The position numbers and the translations under genes were made by a program. Below, piece by piece: positions 12,384 to 25,399 of a DNA stretch of 64,000 bases. The notes under the pieces are model-generated. The model did no database searches. It had not been told where the DNA came from and saw nothing but the letters and a program-made list of their open reading frames with translations. Numbering within the stretch: position 1 is the first letter of the stretch; each line of letters begins with the position of its first letter. Source of the stretch: Pseudopithomyces maydicus (taxonomy: Eukaryota; Ascomycota; Dothideomycetes; Pleosporales; Didymosphaeriaceae); assembly GCA_026873275.1 (NCBI GenBank), contig JANTUC010000012.1:20001-84000 (forward strand), in the 5' to 3' direction.

Positions 12384-14180
12384 TAATAATCCTTTTATAG
12401 GTTTATCTATAAAAATTTTATTATAACTTTTACTTCCTTTAAATAACTAAGTTTAACTAATTTTCTAGTTTAAAATAGTTATTACTAACCTTCTTAAGCT
12501 AGTCCGAAGGCCTTACTAAGCTATTTAATTAATAGTAGTAATAGGTAATATATATAAAGGGTAGAGATATAATTAACGCGTGCTAATAATACGCGCTTAC
12601 TAAGTATTCCTTATTAAAAAATAATAATTATAATACTCTATCCCTAATATAATAGAGTTTAATAAAATTACTTAGACCTTCTAGCTAAGGGAAAGAACTT
12701 ATTAATTTTATTAGTATAGCGCGTATATAACCTAAAATATCTAAGGGTATTATAGACCTATTATTACCTTAAACTTCTATTAGCTTAAGCTAATAGTCCC
12801 TTTAAAAAATTAGTAATTAGCTAAAACTAGTCTAGCTATTTAGTAGGTTAAGATTTTATTTATTATTATAATTAAGTAGATAAGTCACCCTATAAACTAA
12901 AAATAGCTATATATTACTACCTAAAAAATTAAAAAAGAGCTTTTAATTTATTAATTCTTATTTTATTTAGACTTAGTAAGTTTCCCTATATTAAGTTAAA
13001 TTAAGTTATAAATTCTACGCCTAGTAGAACCCTTCTATTAATTTTTTAAGTTTTAGTTTTATAATTATACTCCCCTAAAATTTAAATATTTTAATTTTTT
13101 ATAAGGTGCCGAGCAGGTTATAATAGAAATACTATTTAATTCCTAATTAATATAGTTTATAGTTAAAACTATAATAGTATCTAATTATCTTTAATCCCTT
13201 AACTTTTATTTACTAATTAATAAAAACATCCTTAGTAAATACTTTCGCAATAATTAGTCTTTAATAAATTTAAGAATTTTATTTTTAATAATTAAATACT
13301 GATGCCCCTAACTATCCCTATTAATTATTATAGTAATCCTAGAAACTAACAAAATAGGATTATATATTTTATTTTATTATTCTATATTAATATATTTAAG
13401 TAAAGGCCTGCTTTAAATACTCTAATTTTTTTAAAATAAAAGTCCTAGTCTTTAATATACTTAGTAAAGGGCATGCGGTTCTCTAGAAAAAAAGGCCTAA
13501 CTAAATAAGTATATATGGTAAGATAAACCTGCTAGTTAGACTAAAGATTTAACTATAAGCTTTTTAATTATAATAACTTTAATATATACTATTAGAGCTG
13601 GAATTATTATAACTACTAGTATTAAACTTATCCTTTAATTATTCCTTATTAAGAGGTTTAAATTATACTTATTTTAATTATAAGACCCTAAAGAGTCCTA
13701 TATTAGTATTTATTATTACTACCTCTTTATATTAAAATTAAGTAATTTACGCGCCTACTACCTTCCTTAAATATAATAATTATTTTTTAGACTCCCTCTC
13801 TAAAATTAAATCCTAATTCCCTATTATTTATTAAAACCATAGTAAGCTACTATCTTACTATTAAAAATTAATAGGGTAAAAATTTAAATAAACTATTACC
13901 GGCGTAAAGCTATATAATTTAAGAAGTTATTATAAATTACTAAGAAGCCCTAAAGGGTATTAGTTTTTTATTTAATAAATATACCCCTCCTAAAGTTGGG
14001 GTTTTTAGCATATATTAGCTCTAAAATTACTACAGTTATTTAAATAATAAGATACTATTAAATAAATAATAATTAATTTAATAAGCCATTCGCAGTTTCA
14101 TAGTATAATTACTTATACTTAGATATATATAATTTAATTTTTAAAATAAGTATATAACTATTGGCAGAATTAACTAAGTA
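12384..14180 (-). pseudogene. 18S rRNA pseudogene, copy 1
   Basis: It spans 1,797 bp, the usual length of fungal 18S. The 3' end (TAATGATCC-type terminus) is at 12,384. The 5' end, a mutated form of the TACCTGGTTGATCC start, is at 14,180. Recognisable conserved blocks include the region around AAACCATAGTAAG near 13,840 and the CCCGAAGTTGGGG-like hairpin near 13,985-14,005. Changes against any functional fungal 18S are almost all C-to-T or G-to-A. The gene is therefore RIP-inactivated. Confidence 0.88.
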
Positions 14181-17100
14181 ATTATTTTAAATTAATACTA
14201 AGGCGAGGGGCACCCCTAAAGAGGGATAAATATAAGTATTACTATAAAGGTAGGGCGGCGATAGATTACACGCTTAGTTATAAATATTAAATGCTTTAAA
14301 GGAGCCCTAATACTACGCGATTAATTTAATTACTTTTATTAAATTCCCTAGAGGATAGGCCGCAATAGAAGGTATTAAATATAAAATTATTAATTTTTAT
14401 TATATATACCCCCTAAAAGGAGGAAGCCTATAGTAAATTAAATTTTATTAGGGACTGTTATCCGCCGGGTCTTACCCCTAAATACTTAATAAAAAATAAT
14501 AGTAAAGCTAATAATTTATAAATATAAAAGGGTACCTATTATTATAAAATAATAGAACTTTAGATCCCCTCTTTAAGGCTAAGTATAGCCGGCATAGGTA
14601 CTAGTTACTTATTACTATAAGTATTAATCTATCTAATTAAGCAGCTAAGAGTACACCAGAACCTCTAATAATTAATTAACTAGAGTTAATATTACTGGCA
14701 GTTACTAAAAATATATTATAATTATAAGAGTAGCTAGTTCTAAAGGTTAAGATTAATTCTTAGGTAGGAGTAACTTATAAAGGGAGAAGAATTATTAACT
14801 ACGTAAATAAGTTAATAGAGTAGTCAGTATTAGTATTATAAATAATACTAAATTAATAAGGAGGCCTAAGTGAATCTAAATAATAAATTAATAAATAGGT
14901 TAAATACGAGTATCTAGTAGGATACTTAAGTCTCTATATATATAACTAGTCCTATGAGTCTTATTATCCTATGAGTCCTAAAATCCTATAAGTCCTAAAA
15001 TCCCATAAGTCCTAAAATCCTGTATTCACATATAATTATACCTTATTAGCTCCTATATCTTTACTTATTCTATAAGTCCTAAGATCCCGTGCGGGACTTT
15101 AATCTATACGTTATATATAATAATTGGGACTAGTATTAGTTATATATTCTAAGCGACCTAGAATCCAGCGGCTAAAAGTAAAAGTAGTTATAATAATAAG
15201 CTCCTACCCCACTTCACACGGATTATAATAGGATACTAATATTATTTTTAAAGAACTCGAGGTCTCTAAGGCCACTTGGGCTCTCTTTAACCTCTTCTTA
15301 TAGGTTTAAAGAATTTTATTTAATAAATTTACGGCTGCGCGCAGCGGATCGCTTAGAAAATTTTTAAGTAATTATTTTTTTATATAATAAAACATAGAGT
15401 CCTACATAAATATACTAGAGCGGCTCACTTTAATAGGCGGACCAGTTATACTTAGTTATATCTATATTATTACTAATATAAAGTATTACATAATAATTTA
15501 TATTATAATATAAAATTGAGCTATCCTGCCCCTAATTAATTAATTAGTAGACTTATTCTGGTAGGTAAGCCAGCTATATACCTAATTATATTTTTACTAC
15601 TATATTAATATATATTAAAAATATTAATATAAAATATTACGTAATATTTTATATTATAGTATAAAAGTGTGCTAAAATAGTTAAAACTAAATAAAGAGAA
15701 GTATTTCTTTTCTTCTCTTTTATTTAATAATTTAATAGGTCCTGCAGGATCTATAGAATAGTTAAAAGAAATAATTTTATTTAAATATTAGTAAAGGTAT
15801 TTTATATAGTAACTAGACTTTATTAAGAATTTAATAAATAAAAGATTTACTAAATCTTTTCGTAAAGAGCCCACTCTAAGGATATTTATATAAATTAGAG
15901 TCTTCTTATAAATAAGCAGGGAAGAGGGAGTTTTAAAAATAATATAATAATAAAATAATATTTTTAGAAGAACTTCTTCCTACAGAATTTTTAAATAGAA
16001 GAAAAGAAAAGAAAAAAGAGAAAAGAAAAGTAGTAAAGTTTATACTATTAATACTTAATTACTACTATAATATAAGAAGGAAGGAACTGGTTAATAGGAA
16101 TAATTTAATATTCTACTCTAATATTAGCTTCAGTTAAAACATAAAAGGTTATATAGTATTATTCTATATTATTATTAAATAATTTATTCTCTAGTTAATA
16201 TAAAATATTGCGCAAAAACTCTGTGTTATTTAACTAATTAATATAAGATATTATATAAAAATCTATATTATTTAATTAATACAAAATATTACGCAAAAAT
16301 CTGTATTACTATTAACTATTTAACTAATGCAAAAGATTGCGCAAAAATCTGTGTTATTTAATAATATAAAAAATTACGCAAACATTTATATTATTCGATT
16401 AATATAAAAGATTGTATAAAAATCTATATTACTTAGTAATATAAAGAATTACACAAAAATCTGTGTTGCTATTCACTATTTAACTAATATAAAATATTGC
16501 GTAAAAATCTGTATTACTGTTTACTATTTAACTAATATAAAAAATTATATAATCTTTTATATTACCTCCTCCCTTCTCTCTAGTGGCTAAAGGGATAACT
16601 TACTTTAATAATTACTATCTACTAGCTAATAAACTATTATTTATTAAATAGTAGACTGCTACCTACTAAATAGTAGACTACTAATTTCTAGCTAATAGGC
16701 TACCTTCTGCTAATATAAAATATTATATAATATTTTGTGTTAAGTAGCTAGATACAACAAAGTTAATTAGAAGTTAAAATTTATATAAACTAATATAAAT
16801 CATTGCGCAACGCTTTGTGCTAAATAACTAAAATTTAGTAATATAAAATATTATATAATATTTTATATTAGTTACTAAATTAAGGTAGAAAAGTTCTCTT
16901 CTCCCTCTAGCTCTTAGAGTAGTTCTCTATCCCCTAAATTTAAGTAAGTAAGGTAAGTAGTAAATACTATTAATTTCTTTACTAATAGTAATAAAGAGAG
17001 AAAGAAAGAGCTAAAAAAAAAAAGACCTTTTATAAAAGTACTATTTATAGGTAAGGTCCCCTATTAATAAAGTTTATTAGTAAAGAGGGTCTATCCCCCT

Positions 17101-17330
17101 TACTATACTAACTTATCCGCCTCTTAACTCTAGCAATAAGTAATAATAATAATACTACTATTATATACTACTTATACTATTACTACTACTCCTTTTATAT
17201 TATAGTAGTTGGTCTTATAGGCAGTAGTACTATTTAAATAGAGGTTTTTAATTAAGCTAGTAATAGGCTTACGCTTAGTAGCTTATAACTATAAGGCTAC
17301 TTAACTACTTATATAACTTAGCTAAATAAC
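14181..17330 (-). other. ETS/IGS of rDNA copy 1, mutated
   Basis: It aligns with copy 0 (1-1,621) from about 14,571 to 16,725, interrupted by the solo LTR at 14,714-15,230. Beyond 16,725 it continues into IGS sequence that copy 0 lacks (16,725-17,330) and reaches the 3' end of the next 28S. Palindrome relics occur near 15,620, 16,196-16,565, 16,715, 16,790 and 16,835. No ORF is present. Confidence 0.8.
14714..15230. mobile_element. Solo LTR (517 bp) in rDNA ETS
   Basis: The insert is absent from the same place in copy 0 and copy 3. Its ends are mutated TGTTATAATTATAAG at the left and TTATAACA at the right. The target GGACA, intact in copy 0, is duplicated as AAATA (14,709-14,713) and GGATA (15,231-15,235), which are RIP-altered versions. 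A run of short tandem units built on TCCTATGAGTCCTA lies at about 14,950-15,020. The internal sequence does not obviously match the other two LTR families in the window. Confidence 0.78.
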
Positions 17331-20300
17331 TAAGTTATTTATAAAGGATTTAATCCTATATATAATTAAATTATAATACACCAGCTAGTAGCCCCTATTT
17401 TAATAGAACTACTATTACTAGTCTACTAAGATTCTAGGCTAAAGGCCTATTTATATCTAACTTTAATATAAAGGTATAATAATTTACCCTATTCTAGTAT
17501 AGATTCTAACTTAGAGGCGTTTAGCCATAATCTAGCAAATAATAATTTTATAATAATATCTAGTTAAATAGCCGTAAAAACTCATTATTTAAAATTGCAA
17601 TTCCTCTTATACTAAATAGTATTACTATTAGGGTAAGGTTATTAGTAGGGTAAAACTAATCTATCTTATAATAGTCTAAACCCAGCTTATATTCCCTATT
17701 AGTAGGTGAATAATTTAACGCTTACTAAATTCTACTTTAGTATAATAGAAAGAGTTAATATTAAAGGATTAAAAAGTAATATTATTATAAACGCTTAGTT
17801 ATTATAAGCTAATTATTCTTATAGTAACTTTTTTAGCACCTTTAGCCTTAAATTCTAAGGGACTAAAGGATTAATAGACTATACTTTTATAATTTATATT
17901 TACACTAAAAATTAAAATTAAGGGGACTTTTACCCTTTTACTCTATTAGAGATTTTTATTTTTTATAAGTCCCCCTTAGAATACCTATATTATAATTTAA
18001 TAAATATGCCGCCCTAGCTAAACTTTCTATCTAATAATATTTTTAACCCAGATCGGCCTATAAAGGACCTTTATACTAAAAGTTAAATAGTAAGACTTAG
18101 CTCTGCTTTATCGAATAAGTAAAAAGATAATAAGAATAGTAGTATTTTACTGGCGCTAAAGCTCCCACCTATTCTATACCCCTTATATTTTTTTATAATA
18201 TTAAACTAGAGTTAAATTTAATAGAATCTTTTTTCTCTATTAATTTAGCTAAGCCTATTCCCTTAGCTATAGTTTTACTAGATAATAGATAGGGATAATA
18301 GGAATTTTATTAATCTATTTATACGCGTTATTAATTAGATAATAAGGTATTTAACTACTTTAAGAGAGTTATAATTACTTTTACTATTTATCTGCGCTTA
18401 GTTAAATCTCTTTACTTTAATATTTAAGGCACTGGACAGAAATTATATTATATTAATACTACTTTTTGGCCATCGCAATACTATATTTTAATTAAATAAT
18501 TAGATTCCCCTTATTTATACTAATTTTAAGTTAATTATTAAGCATACGCTGGACGGCTAAAGCCTATTAAAAGTATTTACTACCTAATACTGTAAGGCGC
18601 CTATCTTATAATTAGTATTAAGTTATATTAGGGGCTTCTCCTTAAGGCTTAATATATCTAATCTTTAGAACTAATCCTTTTTTAAAATTATAGATTTATT
18701 TTACCAACTTTCCTTATTTATATTATTTTATTAACTAGAGGCTATTTACCTTAGAGACCTGCTGCAGTTATAAGTATAACTTAGTATAAAAATTATTATT
18801 TTAAGTAGATTTTTAAGGCCTATTAGGAGCGTATTAAATACTATAAAAGTGTGGTGCTCTTTCGGCCGTTAAACCTTAGCTCTAAATAAACTAATTTTAG
18901 AATAATAGACTGTTAAGAAGAAAAGAGAATTCTTTTTAGGGTTTTTATTAAAGTCTCCGCTCTTAATTATATTATCGCGAAGAATCTATATCTAGATACT
19001 AGAATATTAATTAATTTCCCTTTTAGGGGCAGGGTATAAGCATTTATATTAAAATAGAGTTGCCCTATCTTTAAGGATTAACTAACCTATATTTAACTAC
19101 TATTTATATAGAACCTTTCCCTACTTTAGTCTTTAAAGTTCTTATTTAAGTATTTATTATTACTATTAAGATCTACACTAGAGGCCGTTTAATCTAGAAT
19201 TACCCCTAAGGCTTTATTATAGACCTCTATACCTACCTACTTACTAAAATATAATATTTACCCTAGCGGCAGGGTATAGGTAATATACTTAAGTATTATT
19301 TATTTTTAAGGCTAGTTTATTTAGTAGGTAAGTTATTACACACTCTTTAGTAGATTTTAATTTTTATAGCTACCGTCCTGCTGTTTAGATAAACTAATAC
19401 CTTTTATAATATTTAATAAATATATATTCTAGTATCTTAATTCTATATTTAATTTATTCTACATTGCCAGTTCTGCTTACTAAAAATAGCCTACTAGTAA
19501 TAATATATTTAAATATTTATATTTAATTAAGTAACAAGGACTTCTTATATATTTAAAGTTTAAGAATAAGTAAAGGTTATTTTAACCCCTAGGCCTCTAA
19601 TTATTTACTTTACTTTATAAAACTAAAAATATTACTATTATTCTAAGGAAACTTTAACAGGAACTAATTACTAAATAGTTTAATTAGTCTTTTACCCCTA
19701 TACCTAAATTTAATGATTAATTTATATATTAAAACTACTATAAGCCTCCACTAGAGTTTCCTTTAACTTTACCCTATTTAAGTATAATTTATTATCTTTT
19801 AGGTCCTAACAGCTATGCTCTTACTTAAATCTATTTAAAAATATTAGGATTAATTAATAATATACTCTAAAGAATTTCTATCTCTATTTACTTTTATTAC
19901 GCGCCTGGGCTTAACACCTAAATACTTATATAGATATTAGACTCTTTAGTTTATATTTTAAAACAGGCTACTTATAGCTATTATATTAATATTTTAGTAA
20001 ATGCGCAGATTTTAGTCTAGACTAGTTATATTATACCCCCCTATAAGGCCACCTTAAGGGGTAGTATATAATAGGAGCCTTTATTTAACTACCTAAATTA
20101 ATACTAGCCTACTTATAGAAGAGTGCCCTAAATAAGAGTCTAAGTAAGTAATTATAGGTAAGTTTAGCTGTAAGCGTTTCCCTTTTAATAATTTTATATA
20201 CTATTTAACTCTTTTTTAAAGTACTTTTTATCTTTTAATTACTCTATTTATATACTATTAGTCTCTAGTCAGTATTTAGCTTTAGGAGAAATTTACCTTC

Positions 20301-21225
20301 TATTTAGAGTTATATTTTTAAATAACTTAACTTATTAAAGGAGCTTTATACAATAAAGGTAGGCGCCTATATACGAGATTCTCACTCTTTACAATATTCT
20401 ATTTTAAGGAATTTAAACTACTGCTAATTATTATAAGGGGTTTCTACTTACCTAATCTATATAAGGGTAGGCAGGCTTCTCAGGAGCCTTATAAGTATTT
20501 AGTAGTTAAGTAATAATTAGGTAATAAATAATATAAATATCCCTATCTTACTACTAAGAGTAAGATAACTATCTTTTATAAAGACTAATAATTCTTAATT
20601 ATAAAGAAGAGCTTTAATTTAGCTATAAGTAAGTATATAAAGATATATAAAAAGTTAACTATAAAGAATAGGAAATATATAAAGAGTATCCTAAATTATA
20701 TACTATTTTATCTATCCTTTACTATCCCTAGACCTACTAATCTACTTTTATAGATTCTATCTATTTGGCAGGAGTAACTCCCTTTACTCTTATAAATCTT
20801 ATCCTTTAAATAAGAGTAATTACTCTACTCTTATAAATTCTATCTTCTTAGTGAAAGTAACTACTCTACTTTTACTAAAATTTAATACTCCTAAGATCTC
20901 GCGTTCTTAGCGGGATTATAATTATATAATATATTATTTAGCTGGCCCCGCTATCTAGCGTATAATTAATTATTACCTTTACCTTAGTTACTAATATCCT
21001 ATATATAATTCTTTCCTACTATCTTATAGTTTCTTATTATAATTATAACACTAATGCTAAAGCATCCTCTATAAATTATAATTTAGACTACTAAAAGAGG
21101 CTAGATTTTAAATTTAAGCTATAGCTATTTTACTTACTATTATTAAAACTATTATTATTACTTTTTTTCCTTCGCTTATTAATATACTTAAGTTTAGTGA
21201 GTATCCTTACCTAATTTAAGGTTAA
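17331..21225 (-). pseudogene. 28S rRNA pseudogene, copy 2 (interrupted by a solo LTR)
   Basis: The 3' end at about 17,331 matches a mutated ATCCTTTGCAGACGACTTAG terminus. The 5' end is near 21,225, after the ITS4-type block at 21,170-21,190. Removing the 622-bp LTR and its 5-bp duplication leaves about 3.27 kb, a normal fungal 28S length. The base changes are RIP-type throughout. This copy retains the 3' portion that copy 1 has lost. Confidence 0.85.
20429..21050. mobile_element. Solo LTR inside 28S copy 2, TSD CTAAT
   Basis: It is the same family as the LTRs at 1,622-2,243 and 8,393-9,013, full length (622 bp), with ends TATTATAAGG (from TGTTATAAGG) and TTATAACA. It is flanked by an exact 5-bp duplication CTAAT at 20,424-20,428 and 21,051-21,055. 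Copy 1 shows the uninterrupted site at about 11,700-11,715. LTR-LTR recombination must have removed the internal part. Confidence 0.93.
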
Positions 21226-21382
21226 AGATGGTAATATTTTCTTATTAGATATAGACTAGAGTCTTTTAAGAAGTATAATATACTGCGTAAAAGGAGATAA
21301 GAATTATTACTAATAGATTTAAAGTGAGTTTATATACTAAGGCAGGATAGATGCCTAATATTAAGTAGAACTTAAGGGTGTA
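21226..21382 (-). other. ITS2 remnant, copy 2
   Basis: This is the spacer between the 28S and 5.8S pseudogenes of copy 2, homologous to 11,878-12,032. Confidence 0.65.
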
Positions 21383-21540
21383 GATAATACTTAAATAGGT
21401 ATACCTTTTAAAATATTAAGGGGCGCAATGTGCGTTTAAAGATTTAATAATTTACTAAATTTTATAATTTATACTACTTATTATATTTTACTGCGTTCTT
21501 TATTAATACTAAAATTAAGAGATCTATTATTAAAAGTTAT
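21383..21540 (-). pseudogene. 5.8S rRNA pseudogene, copy 2
   Basis: The reverse complement retains the GGGGCGCAATGTGCGTT block (about 21,420-21,436) and CTGCGTTCTT (21,491-21,500). Other sites are C-to-T/G-to-A converted. It is slightly better preserved than copy 1. The ends are estimated. Confidence 0.78.
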
Positions 21541-21730
21541 AATAATTATTTATTTTAGAATGGGTAATATTAGATATAAAAAAGGGTTTATTTAGTTTTA
21601 ATAGTAGGTTATCCTACTAAGGGAGAATAGAAGGTGCTTATAAAGTAAAAATATAATTATATACGCGTAAAGGGAAGGATTTTAAACTGCCCTTAAAGGG
21701 GGCTATAATATACCTTATTTTTTAAAAGAT
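21541..21730 (-). other. ITS1 remnant, copy 2
   Basis: This is the spacer between the 5.8S and 18S pseudogenes, aligning with 12,191-12,383. Confidence 0.65.
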
Positions 21731-23525
21731 TAATAATCCTTCTGTAGATTTACTTATAAAAATCTTATTATAACTTTTACTTCCTCTAAATAACTAAGTT
21801 TAACTAATTTTCTAGCTTAAAGTAATTATTGCTAACCTTCTTGAGCTAGTTTAAAGGCCTTACTAAGTTATTTAATTAATAGTAGTAATAAATAGTATAT
21901 ATAAAGGGTAGGAATATAATTAATGCATACTAATAATACGCGCTTACTAGGTATTTTTTATTAAAAAGTAATAATTATAATGCTCTATCCCCAGCATAAT
22001 AGAGTTTAATAAAATTACTTAGACCTTTTAACTAAAGGAAAGAATTTATTAACTCTATTAGTATAGCGCGTGTGGTCTAGAATATTTAAGGGTATTATAG
22101 ACCTATTATTACCTTAAACTTCTATTAATTTAAGCTAATAATCCCTCTAAGAAGCTAGCGATTAGCTAAAGCTAGTCTAATTATTTAGTAGGTTAAGATC
22201 TTATTTATTATTATAATTAAGTAGATAAGTTATCCTATAAATTAAAAACGGCTATATACTACTATCTAAAAAATTAAGAAAGAGCTTTTAATCTATTAAT
22301 CTTTATTTTATCTAGACTTAGTAAGTTTTTTTATATTAAGTTAAATTAAGCTGTAGGCTCTATACCTAGTAATACCCTTTTATTAATTTCTTTAAGTTTT
22401 AGCCTTACAACTATACTCCCCTAGAATTTAAATACTTTAATTTCTTATAAAGTGCTAAGTAGGTTATAATTAAAACACTGCTTAATCCCTAGTTAGCATA
22501 GTTTATAATTAAGACTATAATAATATCTAATTATCTTTAATCTCCTAACTTTTATTTACTAATTAATAAAAACATTCTTAGTAAATGCTTTTATAGTAGT
22601 TAATCTTTAATAAATTTAAGAATTTTACTTCTAATAATTAAATATTAATACCCTTAACTATTCCTATTAATTATTACGGCGGTCCTAGAAACTAATAAAA
22701 TAGGACTATATATCCTATTTTATTATTTTATATTAATATATTTGAGTAAAGGCCTGCTTTAAATACTTTAATTTTTTAAAATAAAAGTCTTAGTCCCTAA
22801 TATACTTAGTAAAGGGTATATAATTCTTTAGAAGAAAAGGCCCAGCTAAATAAGTATATATAATAAAATAGACCTACTAGCTAGGCCAAAGGTTTAATTA
22901 TAAGCTTTTTAACTATAATAACTTTAATATATACTATTAGAATTAGAATTACTATAACTACTGGCACTAGACTTATCCTCTAATTATTCCTTATTAAAAG
23001 ATTTAAATTGTATTTATTTTAATTATAAGACTCTAAAGAGCCCTATATTAGTATTTATTATTACTACCTCTCTATATTAAAATTAAGTAATTTACGCGCC
23101 TGCTGCCTTCCTTAAATATAATAATTATTTTTTAGGCTCCTTCTCTAGAATTAAATCCTAATTTCCTATTACCTATTAAAACCATAGTAAGCTACTATCT
23201 TACTATTAAAAGTTAATAGGGTAAAAATTTAAATAAACTATCGCCGGCGTAAAGCTATATAATTTAAAAAGTTATTATAAATTATTAAAGAGTTCTAAAG
23301 GGTATTAATTTTTTATCTAATAAATATACCCCTCCCGAAGTTGGGGTTTTTAGTATATATTAGCTTTAGAATTACCACAGTTATCTAAGTAGTAAGGTAC
23401 TATTAAATAAATAATAACTAATTTAATAAGCTATTCGCAGTTTCACGGTATAATTACTTATACTTAAATATATATAGCTTAATCTTTAAAATAAGTATAT
23501 AACTACTAATAGAATTAATTAAGTA
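21731..23525 (-). pseudogene. 18S rRNA pseudogene, copy 2
   Basis: It spans 1,795 bp, with the 3' terminus at 21,731 and a degraded 5' terminus at 23,525. It aligns end to end with copy 1 and with the fungal 18S pattern. The intact CCCGAAGTTGGGG hairpin near 23,335 and TTCGCAGTTTCACGG near 23,442 survive. It is RIP-inactivated. Confidence 0.88.
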
Positions 23526-25289
23526 ATTATTTTAAATTAACACTAAGGTGAGGGGCACCCCTTAGAGGGGGTAAATATAAGCGTTATTATAAAAATAGGG
23601 CAGCGATAAATTATATACTTAGCTATAAATATTAGATGCTCTAGAAAAGCCCTAATACTACGCGATTAATTTAATTACTTCTATTAAATTCCCTAAAGGG
23701 TAGGCCGCGATGGGAGGTATTAAGTATAAAATTACTAACCTTTACTATATATACCCCTTAAGAGAAGGAAGTCTATAGTAGATTAAATTTTATTAGGGAC
23801 TATTATCCGCTAAGTCTTACCCCTAAATATTTAATAAAAGATAATAGCGAAGCTAATAATTTATAAATATAAAAGGGTACCTATTATTATAAAATAATAG
23901 GACTTTAGATCTCCTTTCTAAGGCTAAGTATAACTAGCATAAGTACTAATTACTTACTATTATAGGCGTTAACCTATTTAACTAAGTGGCTAAGAGTACA
24001 CTAGAATCTCTAATAATTAGTTAACTAGAGTTAACGTTGCCGACAGCCACTAGAGACACTAGTATTATTTTTAAGGAATCTAAGGTCTCTAAGGCTACTT
24101 AGGCTTTCTTCGATCTCTCCTTATAGGTTTAGGGAATCTTATTTAATAAATTTATAACTACGCGCAGCGGACCGCTTAGAAAATTTTTAAGTAATTATTT
24201 TTTATATAATAAAATACGGAGCCCCACGCAAACACACTAGAGTAGCTTTATTACGGCCACTGCGCTATAATAGGGACAGAAAGGTCCCAACTAAGATAGA
24301 ATCAACCAATAGGACCTAGTGGAGTATACTAGGCCAGATAACTCTAATATAGATAAGGAATACTAGGAGTATAACTTAGAAGCAAAGTATAATATAAATA
24401 TATAAGGATCACGTAACTAAGACTCTATAAACCTAATAAAACGGAACCTATAGAGTCAGGCTCTATAGCTCTGTAATTTTATAAAGTATAAAGCCACAGA
24501 GCCCACAGAGCCAGTTCGTATTTATAGGTATATAATAATAACTATTCGTCTTAGATAGTCCTTATTATTAATTCTTAATTTAATTCTACTGTCCCTTGCT
24601 TCTGCAGTGAAGATTACTATTAAGTATTTAGTAATAATAATCTTATTATATTAATTAATATTTAACCTATATAACTTATACTTACTCGTCCGCTCCTCTT
24701 AACTTACCATATCCTAAGCGCGCACACCCTCGATCCACGGGACTATAGAGTGTGCCCCGTGACAAGCTTACTCTAATAGGTGGATTAACTATACTTAGTT
24801 GCGTCTATACTATTACTAATATAAAGTATTACGCAATAATTTATATTATAATATAAAATTAGGCTATCCTGCCCCCTAATTGACTAGTTAATAGGCTCGT
24901 CTTAGTAGGTAAGCCAGCTATACACCTAATTATATTCTTACTACTATATTAATATATATTAAAAATATTAACATAAAATATTGTGTAATATTTTATATTA
25001 CAGTATAAAAGTGTGCCAAAATAGTTAAAACTAAATAAAGAGAAGTATTTCTTTTCTTCTCTTTTATTTAATAATTTAATAGGTCCCGCAGGATCTATAG
25101 GATAGTTAAAAGAAATAACTTTATTTAAATATTAGTAAAGGTATTTCATATAGCAACTAGACTTTATTGAGAATTTAATAAATAAAAGATTTACTAAATC
25201 TTTTCGTAAAGAGCCCACTCTAAAGATATTTATATAAATTAGAGTCTTCTTATAAATAAGCAGGGAAGAGGGAGTTTTAAAAATAATAT
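23526..25289 (-). other. ETS/IGS of rDNA copy 2, right-hand end of the rDNA tract
   Basis: It aligns with copy 0 (1-850) and with 14,571-15,960, except for the solo LTR at 24,249-24,764. Homology to the other spacers ends abruptly near 25,289, after a GGGAGTTTTAAAAAT-like stretch. This is the boundary between rDNA and single-copy sequence. Confidence 0.8.
24249..24764. mobile_element. Solo LTR (516 bp), TSD AGCTT
   Basis: The ends are TATTACGGCCAC (from TGTTACGGCCAC) and GTGCCCCGTGACA, an imperfect inverted repeat ending TG..CA. An exact 5-bp duplication AGCTT flanks it (24,244-24,248 and 24,765-24,769). The empty site is seen in copy 0 near 326-336 and in copy 1 near 15,422. It is less A/T-converted than its surroundings, so it may be a later insertion. 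Confidence 0.92.
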
Positions 25290-25399
25290 ATTAAATAATA
25301 AATAAAAATAAAAAGAAAAATTTAAAATAATTCTTTTTTATAAATTTTAAGTTCTCTTTTTTATTTGAATAATAAAATATAAGATTTAATTTAAATTAT
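25290..25399. other. A/T-rich junction between the rDNA tract and ATP11
   Basis: This is 110 bp of almost pure A/T (poly-A/T tracts) lying between the last recognisable IGS homology and the ATP11 stop codon. It probably includes the ATP11 3' UTR. I see no other feature. Confidence 0.5.

Noticed and set aside
14940..15020. Short direct repeats (TCCTATGAGTCCTA type) considered as a CRISPR-like array
   Set aside because: The repeats are contiguous, diverged and very short, sit inside an LTR, and the genome is eukaryotic.
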